This document shows positions 34,058 to 43,926 of a stretch of DNA of 64,000 bases, in pieces. Below the pieces are notes generated by a model. The model saw only the letters and a list, made by a program, of their open reading frames with translations. It made no database searches and was not told the DNA's origin. Source of the DNA: Belnapia arida (GTDB taxonomy: Bacteria; Pseudomonadota; Alphaproteobacteria; Acetobacterales; Acetobacteraceae). The stretch lies in assembly GCF_016773205.1 (NCBI RefSeq), contig NZ_JAETWB010000001.1, forward strand, positions 372,001 through 436,000, in the 5' to 3' direction. The number at the start of each line of letters is the position of its first letter. Within the stretch, counting starts at the first letter, position 1. Both the position numbers and the translations under genes were made by a program.

Positions 34058-35572
34058 ATGGGGGCCGCATCGTCCGTGTCGCAGGCTAGAATCGCCGCTT
34101 TCGACGAAATGCGGGCAGAGGACGGCATCCGTGCCGCCTATGCCGAGATCGATCGCTGGCTTCGCGCCACACCGCGGGAGCGGCTGGACGCCAAGCGGCG
34201 GGAGGCGGAGCTGTTGTTCCGCCGCATCGGCATCACCTTCGCCGTCTATGGCGAGGGCGGCGACCCGGAACGGCTGATCCCGTTCGACATCATCCCCCGC
34301 ATCATCGCTCGGTCGGAATGGGAGCGCATGGCGCTCGGCCTCAGCCAGCGGGTGCGGGCGCTGAACGCCTTCCTCGCCGATGTCTATGGCAAGCAGGAGA
34401 TCCTGAGGGCAGGCCGCATCCCGGCCGCCCTGGTGCTGGAGAACGAGGGCTACCGCGCGGAGATGGTGGGCATCGCGCCGCCCGGCGGGGTCTTTACCCA
34501 TGTCGCCGGCATCGACATGGTGCGCACCGGGCCGGACGAGTTCTACGTGCTCGAGGACAATTGCCGCACGCCCTCCGGCGTCTCCTACATGCTGGAGAAC
34601 CGCGAGGCGATGCTGCGCCTCTTTCCCAATCTCTGCGCCCAGCACCGCGTGGCACCGGTTGGCCGCTACCCGGAGGAGCTGCTGGAGACGCTGAAGGCCG
34701 TCGCCCCGGCCCGCGCCGGGGCCGAGCCCTGCGTCGTGTTGCTGACGCCCGGCCCCTACAACAGCGCCTATTACGAACACTGCTTCCTCGCCGACGAGAT
34801 GGGCATCGAAGTGGTGGAGGGTGCCGATCTCTGCGTCGATGACGATGTCGTCTACATGCGTACCACGGCGGGGCCACGGCGCGTCGACGTCATTTACCGC
34901 CGGATCGACGACGAATTCCTGGACCCCAAGGCCTTCCGCCCGGACAGCCTGGTCGGGGTGCCGGGGCTGATGGCGGCCTACCGCGCCGGCAACGTCGCGC
35001 TGGCCAATGCGCCGGGGGCGGGGATCGCCGACGACAAGGCTGTCTACCCCTATGTGCCGGAGATGGTGCGCTTCTACCTCGGCGAGGAACCGCTGCTCGC
35101 CAATGTCCCGACCTATCTCTGTGACCGCGACGAGGACCGGCGCTACGTCCTCGCCAATCTCGACAAGCTGGTGGTGAAGCTCGCCAAGGGCTCGGGCGGC
35201 TACGGCATGATGATCGGCCCGCATGCGACACGCGACGTGCGCGAGGAATTCCGCGCCCGCATCCTGGCCCGGCCCGGCGACTACATCGCGCAGCCGACGC
35301 TTGCGCTCTCCACCTGCCCGACCGTGGTGGAGCAGGGGATCGCGCCGCGCCATGTCGACCTGCGGCCCTTCGTGCTCTCGGGCCGGGAGATTCGCATCGT
35401 CCCGGGCGGGCTGACGCGCGTCGCCATCCGCGAGGGCTCGCTCGTCGTCAACTCCTCGCAGGGCGGCGGAACGAAGGATACCTGGATCCTCGAGGACGAG
35501 GGCCCCGGCGAGGCCGGCTTCCGGTCGCAATCGCAGTCATCGCAATCGCAATCCCAGTCGGCCGCGGGCTGA
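34058..35572 (+). CDS. Circularly permuted ATP-grasp protein (CP_ATPgrasp)
   Basis: A 504-residue protein of the DUF404/407 circularly permuted ATP-grasp type. Diagnostic regions are PFDIIPRIIARSEWERMALG, VLEDNCRTPSGVSYMLENRE, DDKAVYPYVPEMVRFYLGEE and LVVKLAKGSGGYGMMIGPHA (ATP-binding Lys). The family is predicted to make peptide-type amide bonds. The C-terminus carries a short Ser-Gln repeat (SQSQSSQSQSQS). A GTG six codons earlier (34040) is an alternative start. The stop overlaps the alpha-E gene by TGATG, making the first gene of the Anbu-type unit. Confidence 0.9.
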   Translation: MGAASSVSQARIAAFDEMRAEDGIRAAYAEIDRWLRATPRERLDAKRREAELLFRRIGITFAVYGEGGDPERLIPFDIIPRIIARSEWERMALGLSQRVRALNAFLADVYGKQEILRAGRIPAALVLENEGYRAEMVGIAPPGGVFTHVAGIDMVRTGPDEFYVLEDNCRTPSGVSYMLENREAMLRLFPNLCAQHRVAPVGRYPEELLETLKAVAPARAGAEPCVVLLTPGPYNSAYYEHCFLADEMGIEVVEGADLCVDDDVVYMRTTAGPRRVDVIYRRIDDEFLDPKAFRPDSLVGVPGLMAAYRAGNVALANAPGAGIADDKAVYPYVPEMVRFYLGEEPLLANVPTYLCDRDEDRRYVLANLDKLVVKLAKGSGGYGMMIGPHATRDVREEFRARILARPGDYIAQPTLALSTCPTVVEQGIAPRHVDLRPFVLSGREIRIVPGGLTRVAIREGSLVVNSSQGGGTKDTWILEDEGPGEAGFRSQSQSSQSQSQSAAG

Positions 35573-36510
35573 TGCTCAGCCGCACCGCCGACAACCTGTT
35601 CTGGCTGGCGCGCTACACCGAACGGGCCGGCAACGTTGCCCGGGGCCTCGGCGTCGCCTCGCGCATGGCCGCCGTCTCCGCCCGGCTCGGCGCCGAGGTC
35701 GATGAGTGGCGCTCGCTGCTGACCGCCTCGGGCGAGGATGCCAGCTTCTACCGCAAATATGAGGCGCCAACGGCGGATTCCGTCGTTCACTGGCTGATCT
35801 TCGACCCGGACAATGCCTCCGGCATCCTGCCCTGCATTGAGGCGGCGCGGCGCAATGCGCGGGCGGTGCGGACGGCGCTCACCGTCGATATGTGGGAAGC
35901 GCTGAACGACACCTGGAACCATCTCCGCGCCCTGCCGCCCGAAGCGATGGAGGGAGAGAAGTTGGCCGACTTCCTCGGCTGGGTGCGCGAGCGCGTCACG
36001 CTGTTCAACGGAGCGGCGCATGACACGATGCTGCGGAACGAAGCCTGGCGCTTCGTCCATCTTGGCACCATGCTGGAGCGCGCCGACAACACCGCGCGGC
36101 TGCTCGACGTGAAGCACCACCTGCTGACGGCTGAGGCGGAGGGCGCAGTCGATTACGTGCAGTGGCAGGCGGTGCTGCGCTCCGTCTCCGCGCTCCGCTC
36201 CTACCAGTGGATCTACCGCGACCGGCTGAACCCACGTCGCATCGCTGAGCTGATGATCCTGCGGCCGGAGTTGCCGCGCAGCCTGATGGCCTGCCTGGCC
36301 GAGGTGGCGGAGACGCTGGACGCAATCGCGCTCGGCCAGGGTGGGCGGCGCGGCGAGTGCCACCGCCTCGCCGGCACCCTGCAGGCGCAGCTGCGCTACG
36401 GACGGATCGACGCCATCATGGAGGAAGGGCTGCACGCCTTCCTCACCATCATGATCGAACGTGTCGCCGCACTCGGCGGCGAGATCGACGCCTTCTACAT
36501 CCGGCATTGA
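35572..36510 (+). CDS. Alpha-E domain protein (DUF403)
   Basis: A 312-residue all-helical protein starting MLSRTADNLFWLARYTERAG, the hallmark of the alpha-E family. It is repeatedly found fused or adjacent to circularly permuted ATP-grasp proteins and is thought to act with them in an unidentified amide-ligase or peptide system. It overlaps the upstream gene by TGATG and is followed seven bases later by the Anbu protease gene. Confidence 0.93.
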   Translation: MLSRTADNLFWLARYTERAGNVARGLGVASRMAAVSARLGAEVDEWRSLLTASGEDASFYRKYEAPTADSVVHWLIFDPDNASGILPCIEAARRNARAVRTALTVDMWEALNDTWNHLRALPPEAMEGEKLADFLGWVRERVTLFNGAAHDTMLRNEAWRFVHLGTMLERADNTARLLDVKHHLLTAEAEGAVDYVQWQAVLRSVSALRSYQWIYRDRLNPRRIAELMILRPELPRSLMACLAEVAETLDAIALGQGGRRGECHRLAGTLQAQLRYGRIDAIMEEGLHAFLTIMIERVAALGGEIDAFYIRH

Positions 36511-36517
36511 GCGGACA

Positions 36518-37270
36518 GTGACCTATTGCGTCGGCCTGCATCTGCGCGAGGGGCTGGTCTTCCTCTCCGACACCCGGACCAACGCCGGCGTCGACAACAT
36601 CTCGACCTTCGGCAAGATGCAGGTGGAGGCGGTGCCGCACGAGCGGGTGCTCGTCATGCTCTCGGCCGGCAACCTCGCTATCACCCAGGCGGTGTGGAGC
36701 CGGCTGCAGGAGGGCGTCTCCCTCGGCGGCGAGACGCTGACGCTGCGCAGCGTGCCCAGCATGTTCCGCGCCGCGCAGCTGGTCGGCCAGGCGGTTCGGG
36801 AGGTCTATGCGGCGGACGGGCCATCGCTTTCGGCGCAGGGCGTCGGCTTCGACATATCGCTGATGCTCGGCGGGCAGATCGCCGGCGGGCCGCCACGGCT
36901 CTTCCTCGTCTATGCGGCAGGAAATTTCATCGAGGCGACCGCGGACACGCCCTTCCTCCAGATCGGCGAGCATAAATACGGCAAGCCTATCCTCGACCGC
37001 GCCGTCGGCTTCGACACGCCGCTGATAGATGGCGTGAAGCTGGTGCTGATCAGCATGGACAGCACGCTGCGCTCCAACCTCACCGTCGGCATGCCTATCG
37101 ACCTGCTTGTCTACCGGACGGACAGCTTCGGGGTGGCGCTGCGGCGGCGGATCACCGAGGAGGATCCCTATTTCCGCGCGGTGTCGGAGGGTTGGTCCCG
37201 GGCGTTGCGCAACGCCTATATGGCCCTGCCGCGCCCGGACTGGCTGGCGGAGGCGGGGGCGGGGGAGTAG
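36518..37270 (+). CDS. Anbu-type proteasome-like peptidase
   Basis: A 250-residue Ntn-hydrolase of the bacterial proteasome homologue (Anbu) group. I start at a GTG giving M-TYCVGLHLREGLVFLSDT, so that the predicted N-terminal Thr nucleophile follows the initiator Met. A frame extending upstream to 36461 would bury it and overlap the alpha-E gene. Family residues include the Asp of LSDTRTNAG and the Lys of STFGKMQVEA. Anbu forms ring or helical assemblies and is known to co-occur with ATP-grasp, alpha-E and transglutaminase-like genes. No transglutaminase gene is beside it here. Confidence 0.92.
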   Translation: MTYCVGLHLREGLVFLSDTRTNAGVDNISTFGKMQVEAVPHERVLVMLSAGNLAITQAVWSRLQEGVSLGGETLTLRSVPSMFRAAQLVGQAVREVYAADGPSLSAQGVGFDISLMLGGQIAGGPPRLFLVYAAGNFIEATADTPFLQIGEHKYGKPILDRAVGFDTPLIDGVKLVLISMDSTLRSNLTVGMPIDLLVYRTDSFGVALRRRITEEDPYFRAVSEGWSRALRNAYMALPRPDWLAEAGAGE

Positions 37271-37304
37271 CCTTGGGGACAAGAATGGTCCCGGGGGAAC
37301 ATCC

Positions 37305-38264
37305 ATGCGTCGCCGCATGCTGCTTGCCGCGCCGTGCCTCCTTGCCTCGCCGCGCCCCGGCTTCGCGCAGGCCTGGCCGAGCCGGCCGGTCCGCATCGTC
37401 GTGCCATTCGGCCTCGGCGGCTCGGCCGACATTGCCGCCCGCTTCCTGGCCGAGCCGCTGAGCGCGGCACTGGGTCAGCCCGTCGTCGTCGAGAACCGCC
37501 CGGGGGCGGGGGCTGTCATCGGCACGGATGTGGTGGCGAAGTCGGCGCCCGACGGCCACACGCTGCTGCTGATGTCGAACACCCACACCGCCAACGAGAC
37601 GCTGCTGCCGAACCGGCCCTATGTGCTGATGCGCGACCTGGCGCCGGTCGCCGCCATCAACATTGCCTATCATATCCTTGCCGTGCATGGTTCCCTCGGC
37701 GTCAGGACGGTGCCGGAGCTGATCGCCCGGGCCAGGGCCGCGCCGGGCCGGCTGGACTATGCCTCCTCCGGGCCGGGGACTCCCTATCACATCGCCTCCG
37801 AGGTCTTCGCGGCGATGGCCGGCATCCGGCTGAACCACATCCCCTTCCGCGGCAGCAACGAGGCGCGGACGGCGCTGATCGCCGGCCAGGTGCCGATTAT
37901 GTTCGACGCCATCCCGACCATGCGGGAACAGATCGTCAATGGCCGCGTCACCGGCCTCGGCACCACCGGCCTCGCCCGTAGCCCGCTGCTGCCGGACCTG
38001 CCGGCGGTGGCGGAGACCGTGCCCGGCTTCGAGGCTTCGATCTGGCTCGGGCTGATGGGGCCGGCCGGGATGCCGGTGCCCATCGCGGCGCGGCTGCACG
38101 AGGAAGTGGGCAAGGTCCTCGCCTCGCCCGCGGGGCGCGATGTGATGGCGAAGGGCGGGGCGGAGCCGATGCCGATGACGACTGCGGAGTTCGACGCCTT
38201 CCTTCGCCGCGACATCGAGCGGCAACGGGATTGGATCCGCATGGCGAAGATCGAGATGGGTTGA
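37305..38264 (+). CDS. Bug-type (TTT family) periplasmic solute receptor
   Basis: A 319-residue receptor with signal peptide MRRRMLLAAPCLLASPRPGF. Motifs are PSRPVRIVVPFGLGGSADIA, VVVENRPGAGAVIGTDVVAK and GRLDYASSGPGTPYHIASEV. It begins a rightward run of five genes with a Mo hydroxylase, a decarboxylase-like protein and an acyl-CoA synthetase, so it probably captures the substrate of that pathway. No TctAB membrane partner is encoded nearby. Confidence 0.9.
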   Translation: MRRRMLLAAPCLLASPRPGFAQAWPSRPVRIVVPFGLGGSADIAARFLAEPLSAALGQPVVVENRPGAGAVIGTDVVAKSAPDGHTLLLMSNTHTANETLLPNRPYVLMRDLAPVAAINIAYHILAVHGSLGVRTVPELIARARAAPGRLDYASSGPGTPYHIASEVFAAMAGIRLNHIPFRGSNEARTALIAGQVPIMFDAIPTMREQIVNGRVTGLGTTGLARSPLLPDLPAVAETVPGFEASIWLGLMGPAGMPVPIAARLHEEVGKVLASPAGRDVMAKGGAEPMPMTTAEFDAFLRRDIERQRDWIRMAKIEMG

Positions 38265-38269
38265 GGCCG

Positions 38270-38728
38270 ATGCTCTCCTTCACCCTGAACGGCGCGGCTG
38301 TCACCCTCGACCTGCCCGAGGATGTCGCGCTGCTGCACGCCTTGCGCGGCCCGCTCGGCCTTTCCGGCCCCCGCTTCGGCTGCGGCACGGAGCAGTGCGG
38401 CGCCTGCATGGTGCTGGTGGAGGGCGAGCCGCGATGCGCCTGCACCCTGCCCGCTGCCGCCATTGCCGGGAAGGCGGTGGTGACGGTGGAGGGGCTTGGC
38501 ACGCCGGAGGCGCCGCATCCGTTGCAGGCAGCCTGTCTCGCCGAGCAGGCCGGGCAATGCGGCTATTGCCTCTCCGGCATCCTGGTCAGCGCGGCGGCGC
38601 TGCTGGCGCGCGACCCACGGCCGGGGGAGGCGGCGATCCGCGCGGCGCTCGATCCGCATCTCTGCCGCTGCGGCAGCCACAACCGAATCCTCCGCGCAGT
38701 GGCGCGGGCCGCGCGGGAGATGGCGTGA
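38270..38728 (+). CDS. [2Fe-2S] subunit of two-component molybdenum hydroxylase
   Basis: A 152-residue iron-sulfur subunit of the xanthine dehydrogenase family. The plant-type cluster Cys are in RFGCGTEQCGACMVLVEGE. The second cluster is in GQCGYCLSGI and HLCRCGSHNRI. It passes electrons from the Mo centre. Starts at 38270 (ATGCTCTCC), six bases after the receptor stop, and overlaps the large subunit gene by TGATG. There is no FAD subunit, so an external acceptor such as a cytochrome c is expected. Confidence 0.92.
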   Translation: MLSFTLNGAAVTLDLPEDVALLHALRGPLGLSGPRFGCGTEQCGACMVLVEGEPRCACTLPAAAIAGKAVVTVEGLGTPEAPHPLQAACLAEQAGQCGYCLSGILVSAAALLARDPRPGEAAIRAALDPHLCRCGSHNRILRAVARAAREMA

Positions 38729-40824
38729 TGCACCGGCTGCCGGGCAACCTCCAGACCAACCGCCGGCTCTCGCAATGGCTGGCCATCCATCCCGAAGGGA
38801 AGGTGACGATCACCCCAGGCAAGGTGGAACTGGGGCAGGGGATCCTGACCACACTCAGCCAGATCGCGGCGGAGGAGCTGGAGGTCGATCTCGCCCGCAT
38901 CGAGGCGCGAGCGGCCTCGACACCGGACAGCCCCGACGAAGGCGTCACCTCCGGCTCGCTCTCGACGCAGGACAGCGGCGGGGCGCTGCGCCATGCCTGC
39001 GCGGCGGCGCGGGCGATCTTCCTCGGCGTGGTCGCGCAGCGCGTCGGCGTGCCGCTGGAGGCCATCCGCGTCGAGGACGGCATCTTCCATGGCCCGGCCG
39101 GGCCTATCGGCAGCTACTGGGCGCTGGCAGACCAGGCGCTGCTGGACTGCGATGCGCCGGCCGAGGCTAGGCCGCGCGCGCCCGGCGAGCGGCGGATCGC
39201 TGGGCGTTCCGTCCCGCGGATCGACCTGCCCGACAAGGTCTTCGGCGCCGCGCGCTACGTCCATGACCTGCGCCTGCCGGGAATGCTGCATGCGCGGATG
39301 GTGCGGCCGCCGGCGCGTGGGGCGCGGCTGGCCGGGTTGCGCGAGGGGCCGCTGCCGGGCGCAGCGCAGGTGGTGCGGGACGGCGATTTCCTCGCCGTGC
39401 TGGCAGAGGCGGAATGGGAGGCCGAGGCCGCAGCCGCTCGCCTTGCCGCCCGCGCGGAATGGGAGGTGGCAGACAGCCTGCCGGAGCAGGCCCTGCTCAC
39501 CGATTGGCTGCGCGAGGCCGCGACACGCGGTGAACGCAGCCCCGTCGAAAGCCGCGGCGACCTGGCGCCGCCCGTCGCACGGACGCTGCGGCGCAGCTTC
39601 CACCGGCCCTATCTGGCGCATGCCTCCATCGCCCCTTCCTGTGCCGTCGCGCGCTGGGAGGGTGAGCGCGTCGAGGTCTTCACCCACAGCCAGGGCCCCT
39701 ACAACCTCCGTGCCGACCTGGCGAAGACGCTGCGCTGCGACCCGGCGCTCATCACCGTCCGCCATCGCGAGGGCGCTGGCTGCTACGGCCATAACGGCGC
39801 CGATGACGTGGCGCTGGATGCGGTGCTTGCCGCCCGCGCCGTGCCCAACACGCCCGTCCGCCTGCTTTGGTCGCGCGCCGAGGAGCTGGGCTGGTCGCCC
39901 TTCTCGCCGGCCATGCTGGTCGATGTGGAGGCCGATCTCGACACCGCCGGCACGATCGTCGGATGGCGCAGCCACATCGTCAGCAACGGTCATTCAAGCC
40001 GGCCGGGGCGGGACCCGGAGCCGACGCTGCTCTCGGCCTCCATGCTCGCCACGCCCTTCGCGGTAAAGCCGAGCATCAATCCGGCCATGGCGGCGGGTGG
40101 CGGGGCGCCGCGCAACGGCATCCCGCTCTACCGCATCCCGGCGCTCGGCGTGGAGACGACGCGGCTGCTGGAGATGCCGATCCGTACCTCCGCCCTGCGC
40201 GGCCTCGGCGCGACGCTCAATGTCTGGTCGATCGAGAGCGTGATGGACGAGGCTGCGGCGCTGGCCGGCCTCGATCCGCTCGATTACCGGCTGCGCCATC
40301 TCGACGACCCGCGCGCCATCGCCGTGCTGCGGCGCGCGGCCGACCTCGCCGGCTGGACGGGACGCACACGGCGCGAGGGCTTCGGCATGGGCATCGGCTT
40401 CGCCCGCTACAAGAACACCGGCGCCTGGGCCGCCGTCATCGCGGAGGTGGAGGCGCTGGACCGCGTCTTCTGCCGCCGCCTCTGGATCGCTGGCGATGTG
40501 GGCGAGGCGGTCAACCCGGATGGCGTGCTGAACCAGCTCGAGGGCGGCGCCATCCACGGCGCCTCCGTCGCCCTGCTGGAGGAAGTGCGCTTCGACCGCC
40601 GCACCGTCACCAGCGACCAGTGGGAGGGTTACCCGATCCTCCGCTTCTCCGAGGTGCCGCAGGTGGAACTCGCCCTGATCGACCGTCCGGAGGAGCCCTT
40701 CCTCGGCGCCGGGGAGGCCAGCATGGCGCCGACCATCGCCGCCATCGCCGGCGGCATCACCCAGGCGCTTGGCATTCGCCCGCGCCAGCTTCCCTTCACC
40801 CCCGAGAACCTGGCCCGCGCATGA
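38728..40824 (+). CDS. Molybdopterin-binding large subunit of two-component hydroxylase
   Basis: A 698-residue aldehyde oxidase/xanthine dehydrogenase-family catalytic subunit. Landmarks are QWLAIHPEGKVTITPGKVEL, GERRIAGRSVPRIDLPDKVF (domain junction), and FLGAGEASMAPTIAAIAGGI with the catalytic Glu of the GxGE motif. It lacks an obvious Tat signal, unlike the one at 44.4 kb. It probably hydroxylates an N-heterocycle or aldehyde; the two-subunit layout resembles isoquinoline- and nicotinate-type dehydrogenases. The substrate is unknown. Confidence 0.88.
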   Translation: MHRLPGNLQTNRRLSQWLAIHPEGKVTITPGKVELGQGILTTLSQIAAEELEVDLARIEARAASTPDSPDEGVTSGSLSTQDSGGALRHACAAARAIFLGVVAQRVGVPLEAIRVEDGIFHGPAGPIGSYWALADQALLDCDAPAEARPRAPGERRIAGRSVPRIDLPDKVFGAARYVHDLRLPGMLHARMVRPPARGARLAGLREGPLPGAAQVVRDGDFLAVLAEAEWEAEAAAARLAARAEWEVADSLPEQALLTDWLREAATRGERSPVESRGDLAPPVARTLRRSFHRPYLAHASIAPSCAVARWEGERVEVFTHSQGPYNLRADLAKTLRCDPALITVRHREGAGCYGHNGADDVALDAVLAARAVPNTPVRLLWSRAEELGWSPFSPAMLVDVEADLDTAGTIVGWRSHIVSNGHSSRPGRDPEPTLLSASMLATPFAVKPSINPAMAAGGGAPRNGIPLYRIPALGVETTRLLEMPIRTSALRGLGATLNVWSIESVMDEAAALAGLDPLDYRLRHLDDPRAIAVLRRAADLAGWTGRTRREGFGMGIGFARYKNTGAWAAVIAEVEALDRVFCRRLWIAGDVGEAVNPDGVLNQLEGGAIHGASVALLEEVRFDRRTVTSDQWEGYPILRFSEVPQVELALIDRPEEPFLGAGEASMAPTIAAIAGGITQALGIRPRQLPFTPENLARA

Positions 40825-41768
40825 GCCGCCTGACCCTCAGCCTCGCCTGCCACGCTTCGGACCGCACGCGGCCGCTGCTGGACGGGCGCGTGACCATTCC
40901 CGGCGTCGACCTCGTGCCGCTGGTCGGCGAGCCGGAGGACATCTTTCGCCGTGCCCTGCGCGACAAGGCCTTCGACATCACCGAGCTCTCGATGGGCTCA
41001 CACATCGTCACCACCGCGCGGGGCGACAGCGCCTATGTCGGCGTGCCGGTGTTCCCGAGCCGCGCCTTCCGCCACTCGGCGATCTATGTCCGTACGGATT
41101 GCGGCATCCGCAGCGCCGTCGATCTTGCGGGCCGCACCATCGGCCTGCCGGAATACCAGCAGACCGCGGCGCTCTGGGTGCGCGGCATCCTGCGCGAGCA
41201 GTACGGCGTCGACACGCGCGGCATTGCCTGGCGGATCGGCGCCGAGCGCATCGCCATCACCCTGCCGCCCGGCTTCGACGTGCAGCCCCTCGGCCGCGAT
41301 CCCGCCATGGCGCTCGCCGAGGGCGCCGTAGATGCACTCATCGCCCCGCGCCCGCCGGGCGGCCCCGGCATCGCCCGGCTCTACACGGACTACAAGGCAG
41401 AGGAGATCGCCTGGCACCGCGCCACCGGCTTCTTCCCCATCATGCATTGCATTGCCCTGCGGCGGGATCTGGCCGAGCGCCATCCCTGGCTACCCGTCGA
41501 GCTTTTCCGCGCCTTCACCAGGGCGCGGGATCTGGCGCTCGGCGAGCTGCAACTGGTCAACGTCCTCCGGGCCTCGCTGCCCTGGATCGCCGTGGCCTTC
41601 GAGGAACAGGCGGCGATCATGGGCGGCGATCCCTGGCCCTACGGCTTCGCCCGCAACCGCGCTGAGGTGGCGGCGATGATCCGCTTCGCCGTCGCCGACG
41701 GGCTTGCGGCTGAGCCGATCGCGCCCGAGGCGTTGTTCCATCCGAGCACACTGGGAGAAGGCGCATGA
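40821..41768 (+). CDS. 4,5-dihydroxyphthalate decarboxylase-like protein
   Basis: A 315-residue protein of the substrate-binding-protein-like fold used by the Pht5 decarboxylase group. Typical regions are PGVDLVPLVGEPEDIFRRAL, RGDSAYVGVPVFPSRAFRHS and GRTIGLPEYQQTAALWVRGI. It has no signal peptide. ATGA overlaps join it to the Mo hydroxylase and the acyl-CoA synthetase, so it very likely acts in the same pathway. Family members are annotated as decarboxylases, but the substrate here is unproven. Confidence 0.8.
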   Translation: MSRLTLSLACHASDRTRPLLDGRVTIPGVDLVPLVGEPEDIFRRALRDKAFDITELSMGSHIVTTARGDSAYVGVPVFPSRAFRHSAIYVRTDCGIRSAVDLAGRTIGLPEYQQTAALWVRGILREQYGVDTRGIAWRIGAERIAITLPPGFDVQPLGRDPAMALAEGAVDALIAPRPPGGPGIARLYTDYKAEEIAWHRATGFFPIMHCIALRRDLAERHPWLPVELFRAFTRARDLALGELQLVNVLRASLPWIAVAFEEQAAIMGGDPWPYGFARNRAEVAAMIRFAVADGLAAEPIAPEALFHPSTLGEGA

Positions 41769-43846
41769 CCAGGGCCAGCCTCGCCGAGGCGCTGTTCCAC
41801 CCGCGCTCCATCGCGCTGATCGGCGCCAGCCCGGACCCGGCCAAGACGAATTCGCGTCCGCAGCGCATCCTCGCCAAGGCGGGCTATGCCGGGCGCATCC
41901 TGCCGATCAACCCGTCGCGCAGCGAGATTGGCGGGCTGCCGGCTTATCCCTCGGTGCGCGAGGCGCCAGGGCCGGTCGATCATGCGCTCATCATGGTGCC
42001 CGCCGCCGCCGTGCTTGGCGCTATCGAGGATTGCGTCGCCGCCGGAGTCCCGGCCGCCACCATCTATAGCGCCGGCTTCGCCGAGATCGGCGAGGAGGGG
42101 CGCGCGCTGCAGGACCGGATCGTCGGCATCGCGCGCGCGGGCGGGCTGCGTCTGGTCGGACCGAACTGCCTCGGCCTGCTGAACGTCACCGATGCCATCC
42201 CGATCACCGTCAACGCCGCGGTGGAGGCGGAGCCGCTGCTGCCCGGCTGGCTCGGCATGGTCTCGCAGAGCGGCAGCATGATGGGCGCGCTGCTCTCGCG
42301 CTGCGCGGCGCGCGGCCTCGGCTTCTCGAAGCTTACTTCGGTTGGCAACGAGTGCGACCTCGGTGTCGGCGAGATCGCCGAGATCCTGGTCGAGGACGAG
42401 GCGACCAAGGCAATCCTCCTCTTCCTCGAGACCTTCCGCGACGCGGAGGCGCTGGCGCGGGCCGCGCACCGCGCCCATGCGCTCGGCAAGCCGGTCATCG
42501 CCTACAAACTGGGCCGGTCGGAGCTCGGGCGGCGCATCGCCGTCTCCCATACCGGGGCGATGGTGGGCGGCGACGAACTGGCCGCGGCCTTCTTCCGCGA
42601 CCACGGCATTCTCCGCGTTGAGACGCTGGAGGCGCTGGTCGAGCTGCCGCGGCTGGTGCTCGGCCACAGGCCGGGGACGGGGGCGCGGCGGCGCGTCGCG
42701 GCGCTCACCGGCACCGGCGGCGGCGCGGGAATGATCGTCGATCGGCTGGGCCTGCTGGGCGACGAGGTGCTGGTGCCGCCGGAGGACTTCCGTGCCGCTC
42801 TCGCCACAGAGGGCGTGCCCGTTTCCGACTCGCCGCTGATCGACCTGCCGATGGGCGGCACCAAGGGCCAGTACCCTGCGGCGCTGCGGGCCCTGCTGCG
42901 CTCCGACCATTGCGATGCTGTGCTGGCCGTGCTCGGCAGCACCGCACGGCTGAGGCCTGAGAGCCATGTCGAGGAGTTCATCCTCGCCGCCGGCCCGGGG
43001 GCGAAGCCGCTTGCCGTCTTCTGCGCGCCGCAGGCGGATGGCGCGCTCGCCGTGCTCGACCGGGCCGGCATCGCCGGCTTTCGCACCCCGGAGAGCTGCG
43101 CCGACGCGCTGCATGCCACGCTCGCCTGGGAGGCACCGCGCCGCCGCCCCCCGGTGCCGGCGCAGGCGATGGAGGGCCCACGGGCATTGCTCGCCGGCCG
43201 TGCCGCCGGCGTTCTGGACGAGGCGGAGTCCTGCGCCCTCTTCGCTGCCCTCGGCCTGCCGGTGCCGCCGCTCCAGGTGTTGCAGTCGCCGGATGAGTTC
43301 ACCGGCGAGGGTCGCTTCGCGGTGAAGATCCTTTCGCCTGACATCGCCCACAAGACCGATGCCGGGCTGGTCCGCCTTGGCCTCGAGGGCGAGGCCGCGG
43401 TGCGCGCGGCGGCGGCTGGGCTGCTGGAGCGTGCCCGCAGCCGTTTCCCCGCTGCGCGGCTGCGCGGCGTGCTGGCAGCGCCGATGCAGCAGGGCCTTGC
43501 CGAGGTCATCCTCGGCTTCCGCCGCGATCCGGAGGTCGGGCCGGTCGTCGTGCTCGGCATGGGCGGGGTGATGGCGGAGCTGCGCCGCAGCTTCACCCTT
43601 CGTCTCGCCGCGGTCACCGTTGCCGAGGCGGGTGAGATGATCGGCGTTCTGCCCGAGCTGAAGCCGCTCGCCGGGTGGCGCAACCTGCCGCGCGGCGATC
43701 TCGGCGCGCTCGCCCACGCGGTCGCGGCCTTCTCCACGCTCGCCGCGCTGCCCGAGGTGCAGGAGGCGGAGATCAATCCGCTGATGATCCGCGCCGGGGC
43801 GGAAGGCGGAGTTGTTGCGCTGGACGGGCTGGTGCGGCTGGGCTGA
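41765..43846 (+). CDS. ADP-forming acyl-CoA synthetase (acetyl-CoA synthetase-like)
   Basis: A 693-residue fusion of a CoA-binding domain ([20 protein letters not shown], then [11 protein letters not shown]), a succinyl-CoA-ligase-like domain with [11 protein letters not shown], and a C-terminal ATP-grasp half ([20 protein letters not shown]). The family converts a carboxylic acid and CoA to acyl-CoA with ATP to ADP. It ends the operon, overlapping the decarboxylase-like gene by ATGA. It could activate the acid product of the upstream steps. Confidence 0.9.
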   Translation: MTRASLAEALFHPRSIALIGASPDPAKTNSRPQRILAKAGYAGRILPINPSRSEIGGLPAYPSVREAPGPVDHALIMVPAAAVLGAIEDCVAAGVPAATIYSAGFAEIGEEGRALQDRIVGIARAGGLRLVGPNCLGLLNVTDAIPITVNAAVEAEPLLPGWLGMVSQSGSMMGALLSRCAARGLGFSKLTSVGNECDLGVGEIAEILVEDEATKAILLFLETFRDAEALARAAHRAHALGKPVIAYKLGRSELGRRIAVSHTGAMVGGDELAAAFFRDHGILRVETLEALVELPRLVLGHRPGTGARRRVAALTGTGGGAGMIVDRLGLLGDEVLVPPEDFRAALATEGVPVSDSPLIDLPMGGTKGQYPAALRALLRSDHCDAVLAVLGSTARLRPESHVEEFILAAGPGAKPLAVFCAPQADGALAVLDRAGIAGFRTPESCADALHATLAWEAPRRRPPVPAQAMEGPRALLAGRAAGVLDEAESCALFAALGLPVPPLQVLQSPDEFTGEGRFAVKILSPDIAHKTDAGLVRLGLEGEAAVRAAAAGLLERARSRFPAARLRGVLAAPMQQGLAEVILGFRRDPEVGPVVVLGMGGVMAELRRSFTLRLAAVTVAEAGEMIGVLPELKPLAGWRNLPRGDLGALAHAVAAFSTLAALPEVQEAEINPLMIRAGAEGGVVALDGLVRLG

Positions 43847-43926
43847 GGCAGGTCGCGAGAACGGCACTCCGGCCCGCTTCCGCCGCGTGGTTTGATCGGC
43901 ACACGGATGCGGGAGGATCGATCCCA

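Noticed and set aside
32264-35530. A 1088-codon minus-strand open frame
   Set aside because: The C-terminal 536 codons are the TPP enzyme; upstream of 33874 the frame only opposes the ATP-grasp gene and lacks family sequence.
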